From NCBI GenBank assembly GCA_900538905.1, contig UPZS01000021.1, positions 1-37,057 of the forward strand: DNA of 37,057 nt, given 5' to 3'. Below, piece after piece: positions 9,548-17,789 of the stretch (positions are counted from its first letter, which is position 1; each line of letters opens with the position of its first letter). Below the pieces are notes generated by a model. That model was not told the origin of the DNA. It saw only the letters and a program-made list of their open reading frames with translations, and ran no database searches. This DNA is from an uncultured Sutterella sp. Its GTDB lineage: Bacteria > Pseudomonadota > Gammaproteobacteria > Burkholderiales > Burkholderiaceae_F. The position numbers were made by a program, and so were the translations under genes.

Positions 9548-12500
9548 ATGCCCCGACACACGCTTCTGGCCTCCGCAGTCCTTTTGGCCATGACATTTCA
9601 GGCTCATGCCTGGACTATTGACTCCGATTCCTGGTTCTACGCCGATCAAGTGTTGACCGGCTCTCAATCCGCTTCCGAACCGATTGAAACCTCGCTTTTT
9701 CCGCTGCAAGATTCCGGTGTCGGCGGCATGAACAATCTGAACGTGACGGCAAGGGCTGCTCATGACCTTGTCGGGAACGAAATTCGTCTTTCCAATACGA
9801 CGTTTATCGTCGATCGTCCCCTCGGAGCCAAACTTAATGCCGGCACTCTTTCGGCCGTGTACCTCACGGGCTCCTCGGACATCGGCACGCTTGTCGCCGC
9901 AAACAACACGCTGCGACTGTCGGGGGCTCTGAGCGACGACGCTGATACCTACCGCGTCTCCACCGTACTGATCACGGGGCAGTACAGCGCGCCGACTTCG
10001 ATTGACACGGTTTCTGCAACGGGCAACGTTTTGGACATCCGGTCAGCCGACATGGCCTACACCGATCGACGCACCCTACCCACCATCAGCAGCGTTCGAT
10101 CCGAAGGTGATGTTCAGATTAAGCGTTTCGTTGCCGAGAACAACGCCGTGCGAATTGCCGACTCCACTCTTTCCGTCAACGTGCTTGGCGTTGGCGCGAG
10201 CGTCACTGAAAGCGCTCAAACAATTGGCAACTCCATCGCGATCCAGGATTCCGCGTTCGTCGGTGACCGTAGCTTTGATGTCGCCGCCGTCAGTATGCTC
10301 GGCTCAGACACAGGATCCCTTGCGTCTCAACAAAGCTCCGTCGTCATCAGCAACGTGACGCTTGACGGGCAGTCATCCTATTCGATTGAAGCGGATCATC
10401 TCCAATCGGCAATCTCGGTCTTCTCGTCTGACGCCAGCGTGATACTCGATAATTTTCAAACCGACGCAAACGCCACAGGACATATCTATGCAAGCCGCGT
10501 GCAGGGACGTCACAATGCCGAGGCTTTAAACGGCCGTCTCGACATCCGACACTCCTCAGTCACAGGCACGTTGAGAGGCTCGCTTGTTTCGCTTTCTTTG
10601 TTGTACGGCGATACGTCTTTTGGTTCCGTTGTAGCTCACAACAATGCTCTGGAAGTAAGCGACAGCACGTTGGGTGAGAATTTGTCCGAAGACTCTGCCA
10701 CCGCATACGGCGTCGAAGCAACCAGCGGAACTCCGGCTTCGTTCGAACTGCACTCCAACCGTGTTTCCATCAGCGACTCGACCATTCAAGGCAGTTGGCA
10801 AATCGTCGGTGCTTCAGCTTCCGGTGACGTTGACTTTTTCAACCCTCAGCAATCAACTGCCGTCTTTACGAACAACGCGGTCATCCTTTCCAACGTGAAA
10901 ATGCAGGAAGGCGACGCGGATATTTCCGGTATCAGTGCCGAGAATCTCCTATCGGCGCAAGCAGTCGGAACGACCATTCAGATTGCGGGCTCCGAAGTCA
11001 GCTCGGTCTACGGCGTCAGACTCAATTCCGTTGATTCAGCTTCTATAGAAAACACGACCGTCGCCGTTACTGACCACTCCGTCATGAACACGATCATCGG
11101 CGTTTCAGCCAGAAGCAGCGATCGTGTCGATATCGTCAACACCTCCATTGTCATCACCGACTCGACTGTTAAGGGAACCGTATCGCTTGCCCGATTGGGA
11201 TGCGAAACGTCTTTGGGGACCTCTTCGGGCAATACGCTGACGCTTTCCAACGCAACCGTAGGCAGCGTCATGGGTGTATACGGCGGCTACAGCTCACAGG
11301 ACTCATTCGGTGAAAACAGCCGCCTCATTCTGTCCGGAAACAACACCGTTGAAAATTACCTCACGCAGTTTGACAACGTCGACTTCTACGTCACGAAAGA
11401 AAATGCCTCAGCTCCGATCCTGACGCTCGGTGCGACCAGTCAAGACGATCTGTCCGTCAGCACACTCAATGGAAACGACTCTAGCGTTTGGGACTTGTCC
11501 GATACTTCCGTCAACATTCATGTCAGCGGCCTGAATCCGGGTGACAGCTTTGAACTCATCGACCTTGCCGAAGGCCAGACGATTGCAGTTTCCAAGGACA
11601 CCGTCTTTAGCAAGTCGGACACTTTCACGACCGAATCGTGGAACGTTGCCGAGGACTCGACGCTGAGCGGCACGATCTCAAGTGACACGCTCAAAGACAT
11701 TCTCGACGCAAGCTCCTACCGCAAATCAGCTAATTCGAGCGCTTCAACTTTGTCGGAAAGCATTCTCGGTTCTATGGCAATGATCAGCCAGGCAACCGAA
11801 TTCGTTGCCGATGAATGCCTGCTGATGGCAGAGTCGTCGGCCCGTTCTGATGCAACGACGCTTTTCGGCGCCATGTACGGCGGAAAGTCCTCTTATGACA
11901 CCGCAGGCGACCTGGATCTTGACAGCATGCACCTGATTGTCGGCGCTTCGACCCGTGTTTCCGACACGGTGCTTGCCGCCTTCTTCGAAGCGGGCTGGGG
12001 CGACTCGGACAATCGCTACGGAACCTCAAGCGGCAATGCCGATCACGATTACTACGGCGTCGGTCTGGCGTTGCGGCACTTTGTGGGCGACACGTTCTTC
12101 CTGGACGCCTCGCTGCACGGCGGTATGTCTTCGACCGATTATTCCGGTCGCTATGCCGCCTCCGGTGCCTCGTTTGACGACAATTCTCTCTTTGCCGCAG
12201 CGCACCTCGGAGCCGGCATGCGATTCGCGCTCACGGATACGCTTATGACGGAAGTCTACGGACGCTACGCTCTTAACTGGCTTTCCTCGGAGAGCATCCG
12301 TATTGACGCCACCGATCACTCGACTCTTGAATACGACGACGTCTTCGTTCACACACTGCGCTTCGGCACGCGCCTACGCCATCAACTGACCGATCAGTTT
12401 GCCTGGAGCGCCGGTCTTGCTTACGAGCGCACGCTGCAGTCCGACCTCAAAGCCGATGTCAACAATCTGGCCATTGACGGCGTTTCGCTAGAAGGCAATA

Positions 12501-12634
12501 CGGGCGTCGGCGAGCTCTCGGCAACCTATCGAAAGAGTGCCGATTCGCCTTGGGCTGCTTCCATTGCACTTAAAGGCTACGTCGGTCAACGTCAGGGCGC
12601 CGCCGGGCAAGTTCGTCTCGACTATCGTTTCTGA
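9548..12634 (+). CDS. Autotransporter (type Va secretion), divergent third paralogue
   Basis: A 1028-residue protein with a short signal peptide (LLASAVLLAMTFQAHA) and a passenger of about 700 residues built from recurring beta units such as NNALEVSDST, NRVSISDSTI and NNAVILSNV. The linker SILGSMAMISQATEFVADE and C-terminal barrel (about residues 760-1028, ending VRLDYRF with terminal Phe) are alignable by eye with the two minus-strand neighbours but clearly more diverged. Expected to self-insert in the outer membrane and display the passenger. Ligand and function cannot be told from the sequence. The ATG lacks a good Shine-Dalgarno, but it directly precedes the signal peptide and no better start is seen. 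A hairpin terminator lies about 70 bases past the stop. Confidence 0.88.
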   Translation: MPRHTLLASAVLLAMTFQAHAWTIDSDSWFYADQVLTGSQSASEPIETSLFPLQDSGVGGMNNLNVTARAAHDLVGNEIRLSNTTFIVDRPLGAKLNAGTLSAVYLTGSSDIGTLVAANNTLRLSGALSDDADTYRVSTVLITGQYSAPTSIDTVSATGNVLDIRSADMAYTDRRTLPTISSVRSEGDVQIKRFVAENNAVRIADSTLSVNVLGVGASVTESAQTIGNSIAIQDSAFVGDRSFDVAAVSMLGSDTGSLASQQSSVVISNVTLDGQSSYSIEADHLQSAISVFSSDASVILDNFQTDANATGHIYASRVQGRHNAEALNGRLDIRHSSVTGTLRGSLVSLSLLYGDTSFGSVVAHNNALEVSDSTLGENLSEDSATAYGVEATSGTPASFELHSNRVSISDSTIQGSWQIVGASASGDVDFFNPQQSTAVFTNNAVILSNVKMQEGDADISGISAENLLSAQAVGTTIQIAGSEVSSVYGVRLNSVDSASIENTTVAVTDHSVMNTIIGVSARSSDRVDIVNTSIVITDSTVKGTVSLARLGCETSLGTSSGNTLTLSNATVGSVMGVYGGYSSQDSFGENSRLILSGNNTVENYLTQFDNVDFYVTKENASAPILTLGATSQDDLSVSTLNGNDSSVWDLSDTSVNIHVSGLNPGDSFELIDLAEGQTIAVSKDTVFSKSDTFTTESWNVAEDSTLSGTISSDTLKDILDASSYRKSANSSASTLSESILGSMAMISQATEFVADECLLMAESSARSDATTLFGAMYGGKSSYDTAGDLDLDSMHLIVGASTRVSDTVLAAFFEAGWGDSDNRYGTSSGNADHDYYGVGLALRHFVGDTFFLDASLHGGMSSTDYSGRYAASGASFDDNSLFAAAHLGAGMRFALTDTLMTEVYGRYALNWLSSESIRIDATDHSTLEYDDVFVHTLRFGTRLRHQLTDQFAWSAGLAYERTLQSDLKADVNNLAIDGVSLEGNTGVGELSATYRKSADSPWAASIALKGYVGQRQGAAGQVRLDYRF

Positions 12635-12700
12635 GATTTTCTCCATGCAGGGCCAGGGGTCGGGACTGATCCTTGGCTGACGAAAGCTTGGTCTAAGCAG

Positions 12701-12753
12701 AACGCCGCTTCAAAAGACTGTCCTCTCGAGGCTTTTGCGAAGCGGCGTTTACT
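12701..12753 (+). terminator. Rho-independent-like terminator after autotransporter
   Basis: AACGCCGCTTC (12701-12711) pairs with GAAGCGGCGTT (12739-12749). The stem extends inward with CAAAAG/CTTTTG after a two-base bulge. A short T-containing tail follows. It lies 66 bases beyond the stop of the plus-strand autotransporter. Confidence 0.7.
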
Positions 12754-12888
12754 TTGTCAACACAAAAGCCATCCTCTTGTCGCCTGAGAAACCGTCTAGC
12801 TCCAGGCATGTTCGGATGCGACTCGAGACTAAACACACATCCGTCTTAACCAAGAGACATTGAACGAGGTCTGTGCATGCGAGAAAAT

Positions 12889-13539
12889 CTAACGAGCTTG
12901 CAGATGACAAGAAGCGTCAAGGTCCTGAGGTGTTATATTCAACACCAAGTCGCAGTGTTCCTGAACAGAATCCTTGATGTGATGGCCTAAAGGAACCATA
13001 TAAATGGCGGCTCCTTCGCGGCGAGCAAATTTCATGGCTGGGACAAAGTCACTATCCCCTGTCACAAGCACCAATATTTGAGCAATATGTTTCAAAGTTA
13101 GCGCCGCCATATCCATTCCAATTCGCATGTCAACCCCTTTTTGTGAAATTTTAGGGATGATGTCTGTATCCGTAATTGAGATGGGGTGAGTGGAGTCCTT
13201 GAGCAATCTGGGCTTCAGTTGCCAACCTTCGAACGATAATTCACCTAAGCGAACAGCAAAAAAGGGTTCCTTTTTAATTTCAGCCAAGAGAGCACTTTGC
13301 CTCACAGCGGTACTTGATTCCGAAAAGTCTATCGTTTGCGAAGTCAATGGCTTGGCTTGCTTACCCAGATATGGAGCAGCATCGTAATAGTAAATACGGT
13401 GCAAATGATGATCTTTTAGCTCGGGATGGTTTCTCAATGTTGCGATTAAGCCTCTTACATTATTGAGTCCCATGGGGCTTAAGGCAGATCCAAGCTTGTG
13501 CTTCAAAAAGCCGGCGTCAATGAGGATGGCGTATTGCAT
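12889..13539 (-). CDS. NYN-domain (LabA/DUF88-type) putative RNase
   Basis: A 216-residue protein of the NYN/PIN-like nuclease fold. Seen: first strand AILIDAGFL with the acidic Asp, KGVDMRIGMDMAAL in the middle (acidic residues on the helix), and the hallmark LVTGDSDFVPA followed by a glycine-rich turn (RREGAAIYMVPLG). These acidic residues are the expected metal-binding site of NYN endonucleases, which process or degrade RNA in the cytoplasm. The substrate is unknown. A longer form begins eight codons earlier at 13563. I prefer the second ATG because the domain's first strand begins directly at it; neither start has a clear Shine-Dalgarno. It stands alone, with no gene on the same strand close by. 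Confidence 0.75.
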   Translation of the reverse strand: MQYAILIDAGFLKHKLGSALSPMGLNNVRGLIATLRNHPELKDHHLHRIYYYDAAPYLGKQAKPLTSQTIDFSESSTAVRQSALLAEIKKEPFFAVRLGELSFEGWQLKPRLLKDSTHPISITDTDIIPKISQKGVDMRIGMDMAALTLKHIAQILVLVTGDSDFVPAMKFARREGAAIYMVPLGHHIKDSVQEHCDLVLNITPQDLDASCHLQAR

Positions 13540-13563
13540 AGGTACAAAAAAAGGGCACTGCAT

Positions 13564-13890
13564 CGGCCGGGAATCAAAGTCCCCTGTTACATATCGCCGA
13601 TGACTGGCCCGGTTTCTTATCGCCGAGGAGTGTATCCAGAAGCTGAGGCATTGTCAACAAACACAGCTTTTTTTTCGCTCGAAGCACTCCCGAATTACCC
13701 CAAAAATGCCCTGAACTGTGCCTATCTCAACCTGGCATTCAGTGAGCACGACTATTTCGACCTCTGAAGTCCGTGTGCTTTCTGAACGGTACACCGGCTT
13801 TTTGACAAGGCTGTGCGTAAGAAAATCAATCAACTTTGCTTATCCCGACCCAGGCAATCCGCCTAAACCCAATGATGCCCCTGCTTCATT
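13564..13890. other. Gap with no convincing gene
   Basis: About 330 bases upstream of the NYN gene. The plus strand is open from 13600 to 13767 (55 codons, ends near SEHDYFDL) but has no Shine-Dalgarno and no recognisable domain, so it may be degraded coding sequence. An oligo-T run is at 13670-13677. Confidence 0.3.
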
Positions 13891-14241
13891 GTGGTTTGCG
13901 ATTCCTCAACGCTTATTGTCAATGTGTATCTCTTTTGTTACTGCGATGATTCATTTTCGGATTTCGCCGGAGCCGTTCCTGTCGAACTGCCTGCTGATAT
14001 TGCCGGACAAAAGATTACTGATCTCAGAGGCCGGCGCTCTGGCTTTCAGGCAGATTCCAACGACAACCTCACCATTGTGCTGGAAAACGGCAAAGTCCTC
14101 GGCATAACGGATGCCGCTACCGTAGAACGGCTACAACTTACTGCGGTGCCTGTTGTCAGCAAAGTGCGTAAAGGCAAACTCCTCCCGGGCAGCGTTCTCC
14201 GCTCCGAGTTTCTGAAGTTCAAATGGTGGAAGGCCTCCTAA
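13891..14241 (+). CDS. Hypothetical protein, possibly a gene remnant
   Basis: An open frame of 116 codons. The N-terminal 20 residues are atypical. From about residue 21 (SFSDFAGAVPVELP) to 80 it looks like real protein, with a beta-rich stretch DNLTIVLENGKVLGITDA followed by a basic tail (KVRKGKLLPGS) and FLKFKWWKAS. I do not recognise a family. The hydrophobic start and the lack of a Shine-Dalgarno suggest that the true gene was longer and is now truncated at its 5' end. It sits in a stretch of weakly coding sequence with no clear operon partners. Confidence 0.35.
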   Translation: MVCDSSTLIVNVYLFCYCDDSFSDFAGAVPVELPADIAGQKITDLRGRRSGFQADSNDNLTIVLENGKVLGITDAATVERLQLTAVPVVSKVRKGKLLPGSVLRSEFLKFKWWKAS

Positions 14242-14304
14242 CACTATTGATCTTCAATCTCAAAAATTTCTCGACGAACCTCAATCAGAAGTGCTGCATC
14301 AATG

Positions 14305-14481
14305 CTAGTAGTCATCTTCACCTTCTTCGTCATCCTCGTCGCGCCATTCCTTCGGCATGATCAGCTTTCCGTTAGCTTCTCTTGCTGTCACAATCAACGG
14401 AGTGTCCTGGTTGTCCGCAGGAACTTCAGTTTCTTCGACTACACGGCTATCCGGAATCGGAGTCTTGTTCTGTGATGTCAT
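14305..14481 (-). CDS. Small acidic hypothetical protein
   Basis: A 58-residue ORF starting MTSQNKTPIPDSR and ending in a strongly acidic tail (RDEDDEEGEDDY). This start is chosen over one 21 codons upstream because GGAAAGAG lies a suitable distance before it. The middle (TPLIVTAREANGKLIMPKEW) reads like a small globular or antitoxin-type strand-helix element, but no family is recognised. It may pair functionally with the 31-residue acidic ORF just upstream on the same strand; that is speculation. Confidence 0.4.
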   Translation of the reverse strand: MTSQNKTPIPDSRVVEETEVPADNQDTPLIVTAREANGKLIMPKEWRDEDDEEGEDDY

Positions 14482-14615
14482 GCTTCGTCTCTTTCCATCA
14501 GTTAAATTGACCCAGACTGGCTCATGTTCAAAAATCGTTTGCAAACAGCAGTTACTTCAGGACCCGTATCCGGCATTGACCTTTCGGACAAAAAGGGCAT
14601 CAAAAGATCCCGAGC

Positions 14616-14711
14616 TTAGCGTCCCGCCTCCCACTCATATCGAAGTTCTTTAACGAGTGCGGAATCGTCTTCTTCGGTTCGGTATTCAACTTGTTCCGTC
14701 TGTTCGTTCAT
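14616..14711 (-). CDS. Very small acidic ORF
   Basis: A 31-residue minus-strand ORF, MNEQTEQVEYRTEED followed by DSALVKELRYEWEAGR, with normal-looking amphipathic helix content. It has no clear Shine-Dalgarno (AGAAAAA precedes the ATG). It lies 134 bases upstream of the 58-residue acidic ORF on the same strand. Function unknown; may be spurious. Confidence 0.25.
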   Translation of the reverse strand: MNEQTEQVEYRTEEDDSALVKELRYEWEAGR

Positions 14712-14991
14712 TTTTTCTAAAAAAGTTACATCGCATCGGCTACCGAAAACAATGTCGTCTGCTTTCGCTACTGCAATGTCCTTTTATTCGCAATTTTCCG
14801 TTACGGATTTTGCCGATGCAATTTACTCGCAGATTTCCGTTATAAAGATTACGCGCTCGAAGATCCGTTTTTTTTGCTCTTTGGATGCGTCGTTCGAAAC
14901 AACAGGCAGAAATCGGACTTTCGCCTGTCGGTAAATAACACAAATACCTGGCTTTTTCTTCCCAAGGCTGCTCCGAGCGAATTACCGCCAT
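14712..14991. other. Gap with no convincing gene
   Basis: Overlapping frames here have unlikely compositions on both strands. A weak direct repeat (TTCGCAATTTTCCGTTA near 14788 and CTCGCAGATTTCCGTTA near 14827) is the only structure seen. Confidence 0.3.
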
Positions 14992-15024
14992 AAAGAAAGG
15001 CTGCAAACCGAAGCCTGCAGCCTT
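14988..15024 (-). terminator. Rho-independent terminator of the flavoprotein gene
   Basis: Read on the minus strand, AAGGCTGCA (15024-15016) pairs with TGCAGCCTT (15004-14996) around a 10-11 base loop and is followed by TCTTTAT. It lies 28 bases past the stop of the flavoprotein reductase. Confidence 0.75.
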
Positions 15025-15051
15025 CGTTGGGTCAAGTTTTAGGCAAAACGA

Positions 15052-16974
15052 CTACTTAGACGCAGCCGCGGTTTCAGCAGCGATGTGACCGAACACAAGA
15101 GCATCGGGAACAGCATTGCAACCGACGCGGTTCGTGCCGTGAATGGCACCCGTGACTTCACCGGCAGCATAAAGACCCGGAATAACCTTCCCGGCTTTGT
15201 TGATGACCTGTGCCTTGGTGTTGATCTGCACGCCGCCCATCGTATGATGCACGGAAGGCGTCATCAGCGTGGCGTAGTACGGACCGCCTTCGTCAAGACG
15301 GTGTTCGTCCATGCAGGTCGGGCGTCCCATTTCGTCTCCCGTTCCCTTCTTGCAGAATTCATTCCACTTCTTGACTGTCTCAACAAGGTTGGCGGCGTTG
15401 ATGCCTGCCTTCTTGGCAAGTTCTTCAAGCGTATCGGCCTTGTAAGACTTGCCCGAAGCCAGAATGTCTTCGACCTTGACGCCATAAGCGTTGCGTCCGT
15501 CCTTATCGATCAAGGCACGTTTGGCCGACGAAATCACAAAGAAAAGTCCGTCCTTTTGAGCGAGATTGGCCTTGGCGAGCACGTCACGACGTTCGGACTC
15601 GTTGACGTAGCGTTTGCCGTCGCGGTTGACATAAATGCAGGAGTTTTCGCCGAGCTTGAAGCTCGTCGCGCCGGTCTGCGGGTCACCGGCCGGGAACAAC
15701 TGAATCCAGCCCATCTGCACCAGATTGGCACCGACCTGCTTGGCCATCGTGATGCCGTCGCCGGTGGCTGACGGAAGATTCGTGGTCGGTGTGGTCTTGC
15801 CGAGCTTCTTACCCCACAGTTCGTCGTAGGCATTACGCATTTCGACGTTTGCACCGAAGCCGCCGGTTGCCAGTATGACGCCGTTCTTGGCGTTGACAAC
15901 GTACTTGCGGCCCTTTTCGTCACCGCCGATTGCCTGGGCCTTGACGCCGACGACGCGTCCGTCCTTAACGATGAGTTCGTTGGCCTTGGTGCTCAGTTCG
16001 ATCGTCACCGGAAGCTTCTTATCCTTGATGTATGCAAGGAAAGTATCGATATAGCCCACACCGGACTTGAAATTTTGAGCGCGGTTGGAGCGCGGCCACA
16101 AAGCACCGACAAACTGCGTGGCCTTGTCACGCCACACAAAGCCGATCTTCTCGAGCTGCTTCATGACGTTGCCGGTGTTCTGAGTGAGCGTATAGACAAG
16201 CGCCAAATCCGCCTTGTAGTCACCGGACTTCCAGGTCTGAAGTGCATGGAATTCCGGAGAGTCAAAAAGAACGGTTTCTTTCTTGTCGTTATAGGCCTTC
16301 CACTGCTTGGAAACCTTGCCGATCAATTCTTTGTGCAGATCGGACTTGGGTTTTTCGGCCAAGATGCCTTCGACGATCTTGCGCTGACCTTCGGTCATCT
16401 TGATATGGCTCTGGTTAACATTGGCCGAATTAAAGCAGCCGCCGCACACGCTCGTACTGCCACCCGAAAACCCGCTACTCACCAGAACAATCACTTTCTT
16501 TCCGGCTTCAGCAGCGGTCACGGCAGCAGACAAACCTGCACCGCCCGCACCGATGATGACGATATCGGCGTCCAGCGTCTTGGTATCGGTCAGCAGTGCC
16601 GGCTGCGGCACTTCCTTTTCAAACTTGGTGACGTCCAAACCGGCCTTTTTCAGACACTGGCTGACGGCGTCCTTGATGGCAAAACTCGAGAGCGTGGCAC
16701 CCGAAATGGCGTCGACTTCTACGCTTTGATACTTGATGATGTCGGGAATGAGTTTCGTCTTGGTCAGGTCGGCCACAGGATGCGTTTCAGACCAATCCAC
16801 AATCTTGATGTCGGCAATCGCATCATTTTTGATCGTGACCTGCACATTGATCGAGCCGTTGCGGCCCACGGAACTGGCGGTGTAGACGCCGTCCTTGGCA
16901 AATGCCGTCACCGGTGCAGCCATCGAAGCAGCTAAAGCAGCCGATACGGCCAGAGTCGCGAGTTTAGGAATCAT
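15052..16974 (-). CDS. Secreted FMN/FAD flavoprotein reductase (fumarate reductase/urocanate reductase-like)
   Basis: A 640-residue exported flavoenzyme. A Sec-type signal peptide (AVSAALAASMAAPVTAFA) is followed by an FMN-binding domain (about residues 27-112) with the flavinylation motif DAISGATLSS, Thr94 being the likely ApbE-attached residue. Next comes an FAD_binding_2 domain (about 135-640) with GAGGAG at 142-147 and the C-terminal GLYAAGEVTG block. The Arg of ERRD (463), the His of HHTMGG (576/577) and Arg616 of GTNR match the active-site pattern of flavocytochrome c fumarate reductases. No haem CxxCH is present, so electrons must come from a separate donor, presumably through FMN. By family it reduces a C=C substrate (fumarate, urocanate, methacrylate or similar) in the periplasm as an anaerobic electron sink; the exact substrate cannot be told. 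The start has a strong AAGGAGAG. Confidence 0.87.
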   Translation of the reverse strand: MIPKLATLAVSAALAASMAAPVTAFAKDGVYTASSVGRNGSINVQVTIKNDAIADIKIVDWSETHPVADLTKTKLIPDIIKYQSVEVDAISGATLSSFAIKDAVSQCLKKAGLDVTKFEKEVPQPALLTDTKTLDADIVIIGAGGAGLSAAVTAAEAGKKVIVLVSSGFSGGSTSVCGGCFNSANVNQSHIKMTEGQRKIVEGILAEKPKSDLHKELIGKVSKQWKAYNDKKETVLFDSPEFHALQTWKSGDYKADLALVYTLTQNTGNVMKQLEKIGFVWRDKATQFVGALWPRSNRAQNFKSGVGYIDTFLAYIKDKKLPVTIELSTKANELIVKDGRVVGVKAQAIGGDEKGRKYVVNAKNGVILATGGFGANVEMRNAYDELWGKKLGKTTPTTNLPSATGDGITMAKQVGANLVQMGWIQLFPAGDPQTGATSFKLGENSCIYVNRDGKRYVNESERRDVLAKANLAQKDGLFFVISSAKRALIDKDGRNAYGVKVEDILASGKSYKADTLEELAKKAGINAANLVETVKKWNEFCKKGTGDEMGRPTCMDEHRLDEGGPYYATLMTPSVHHTMGGVQINTKAQVINKAGKVIPGLYAAGEVTGAIHGTNRVGCNAVPDALVFGHIAAETAAASK

Positions 16975-17358
16975 GTCGCCTCTCCTTTTCTAACTTTTTT
17001 CTACAGCAGGCTGTCGACATCCCGTGCCGACAACCGCCAACAGAAAAAGTCTGGCGCCAACTCACGTCAAATGAAAGCAAAAGCGACAAGGAAAAATACT
17101 GTACTTTTTCGTTCCAATCGGCACGAAATGGAAATTTGGTCTTCTCCCCGAGCACTTACCTCTTTCGGCACACAGAATTCGCAATCGCGTAACGGCAAAA
17201 ACTGCAACGTCATCTTTTGCAGACGGCCGGTGACGCTTCCCATACCGACAGAAAAAACGCTCCTCGCAATATTGTGTGTTTTCTTTTCGGTGTGCCTTGT
17301 CTGACGCCGTCCGTCGATACAATGGACCGACTATTCATGTTAACTGCAAGGTCTTCGT
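16975..17358. promoter_or_regulatory. Divergent intergenic region
   Basis: About 380 bases between the flavoprotein gene (minus) and a small plus-strand gene, so it should hold promoters for both. The Shine-Dalgarno of the flavoprotein gene is at 16982-16989. GAAAAA/TTTTTC at 17091-17110 forms a 6-bp inverted repeat. No convincing ORF. Confidence 0.4.
17297..17323 (+). promoter_or_regulatory. Possible sigma70 promoter
   Basis: TTGTCT (17297-17302) and TACAAT (17318-17323) with a short 15-base spacer, 35 bases ahead of the ATG at 17359. The spacing is suboptimal, so the call is weak. Confidence 0.35.
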
Positions 17359-17742
17359 ATGTCTTCTGCGTTCGCCTATCCTCTGCGCCTGCCCGGCTGG
17401 AAGCTTGCCGTGCACCTCGGCTTGTCGATCAAAACCGAAGTGTTGGTGGTTTTCGACAAGGAAACGCAACACTTCGAGGCACGTTGCTACGACTTTGACC
17501 GCAAGCACCCGATTCAGGCCTGTGGTCCGGACGTACCGTCTTTGCAAAAGGCGCTGGATGCAGAATTCCATGCGGCGCTCAAAAAGGCCTTTCCCAAGGA
17601 GCCTCTGATGCAGCCGCACCTGCTCGTGAAACTGTCTTTGGTGCCGAACCTACCGGAAAAATCATCTTCGCCTACCGCCGAGGAAATGCCGATGTTGCCG
17701 CGATGCTGTTCGGCAAGAGCGTTCGTGCGGTCGGAAGATTGA
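17359..17742 (+). CDS. Small hypothetical protein with apparent -1 frameshift near its middle
   Basis: A 127-codon frame. Residues 1 to about 77 look like a real small alpha/beta protein (LAVHLGLSIKTEVLVVFDKE, then SLQKALDAEFHAALKKAF), with some resemblance in layout to HicB-like or DUF1902-type folds; that resemblance is only an impression. After the run CAAAAAG (17580-17586) this frame turns into unlikely sequence rich in Pro, Ser and Cys. The -1 frame instead reads ASDAAAPARETVFGAEPTGK and then IIFAYRRGNADVAAMLFGK, stopping at 17745-17747. Either the gene carries an indel (or sequence error) or it uses -1 frameshifting. An AAGG lies before the ATG. Role unknown. Confidence 0.55.
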   Translation: MSSAFAYPLRLPGWKLAVHLGLSIKTEVLVVFDKETQHFEARCYDFDRKHPIQACGPDVPSLQKALDAEFHAALKKAFPKEPLMQPHLLVKLSLVPNLPEKSSSPTAEEMPMLPRCCSARAFVRSED

Positions 17743-17789
17743 ATTGATACCCCTAAATGCTCGGTCCCCATCTTCGTGTCAAACCGGAT

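Noticed and set aside
13718..14107. 129-codon plus-strand ORF overlapping the 13891-14241 frame
   Set aside because: Composition is unlike a real protein and no Shine-Dalgarno precedes it; the other frame is the more protein-like one.
16075..16935. 286-codon plus-strand ORF across the flavoprotein gene
   Set aside because: Antisense shadow of a gene with signal peptide, FMN and FAD motifs; no domain of its own.
17580..17586. CAAAAAG as a canonical X-XXY-YYZ slippery heptamer
   Set aside because: The first three bases are CAA and not identical, so the P-site slip would be mismatched; frameshifting here remains possible but the site is not canonical.
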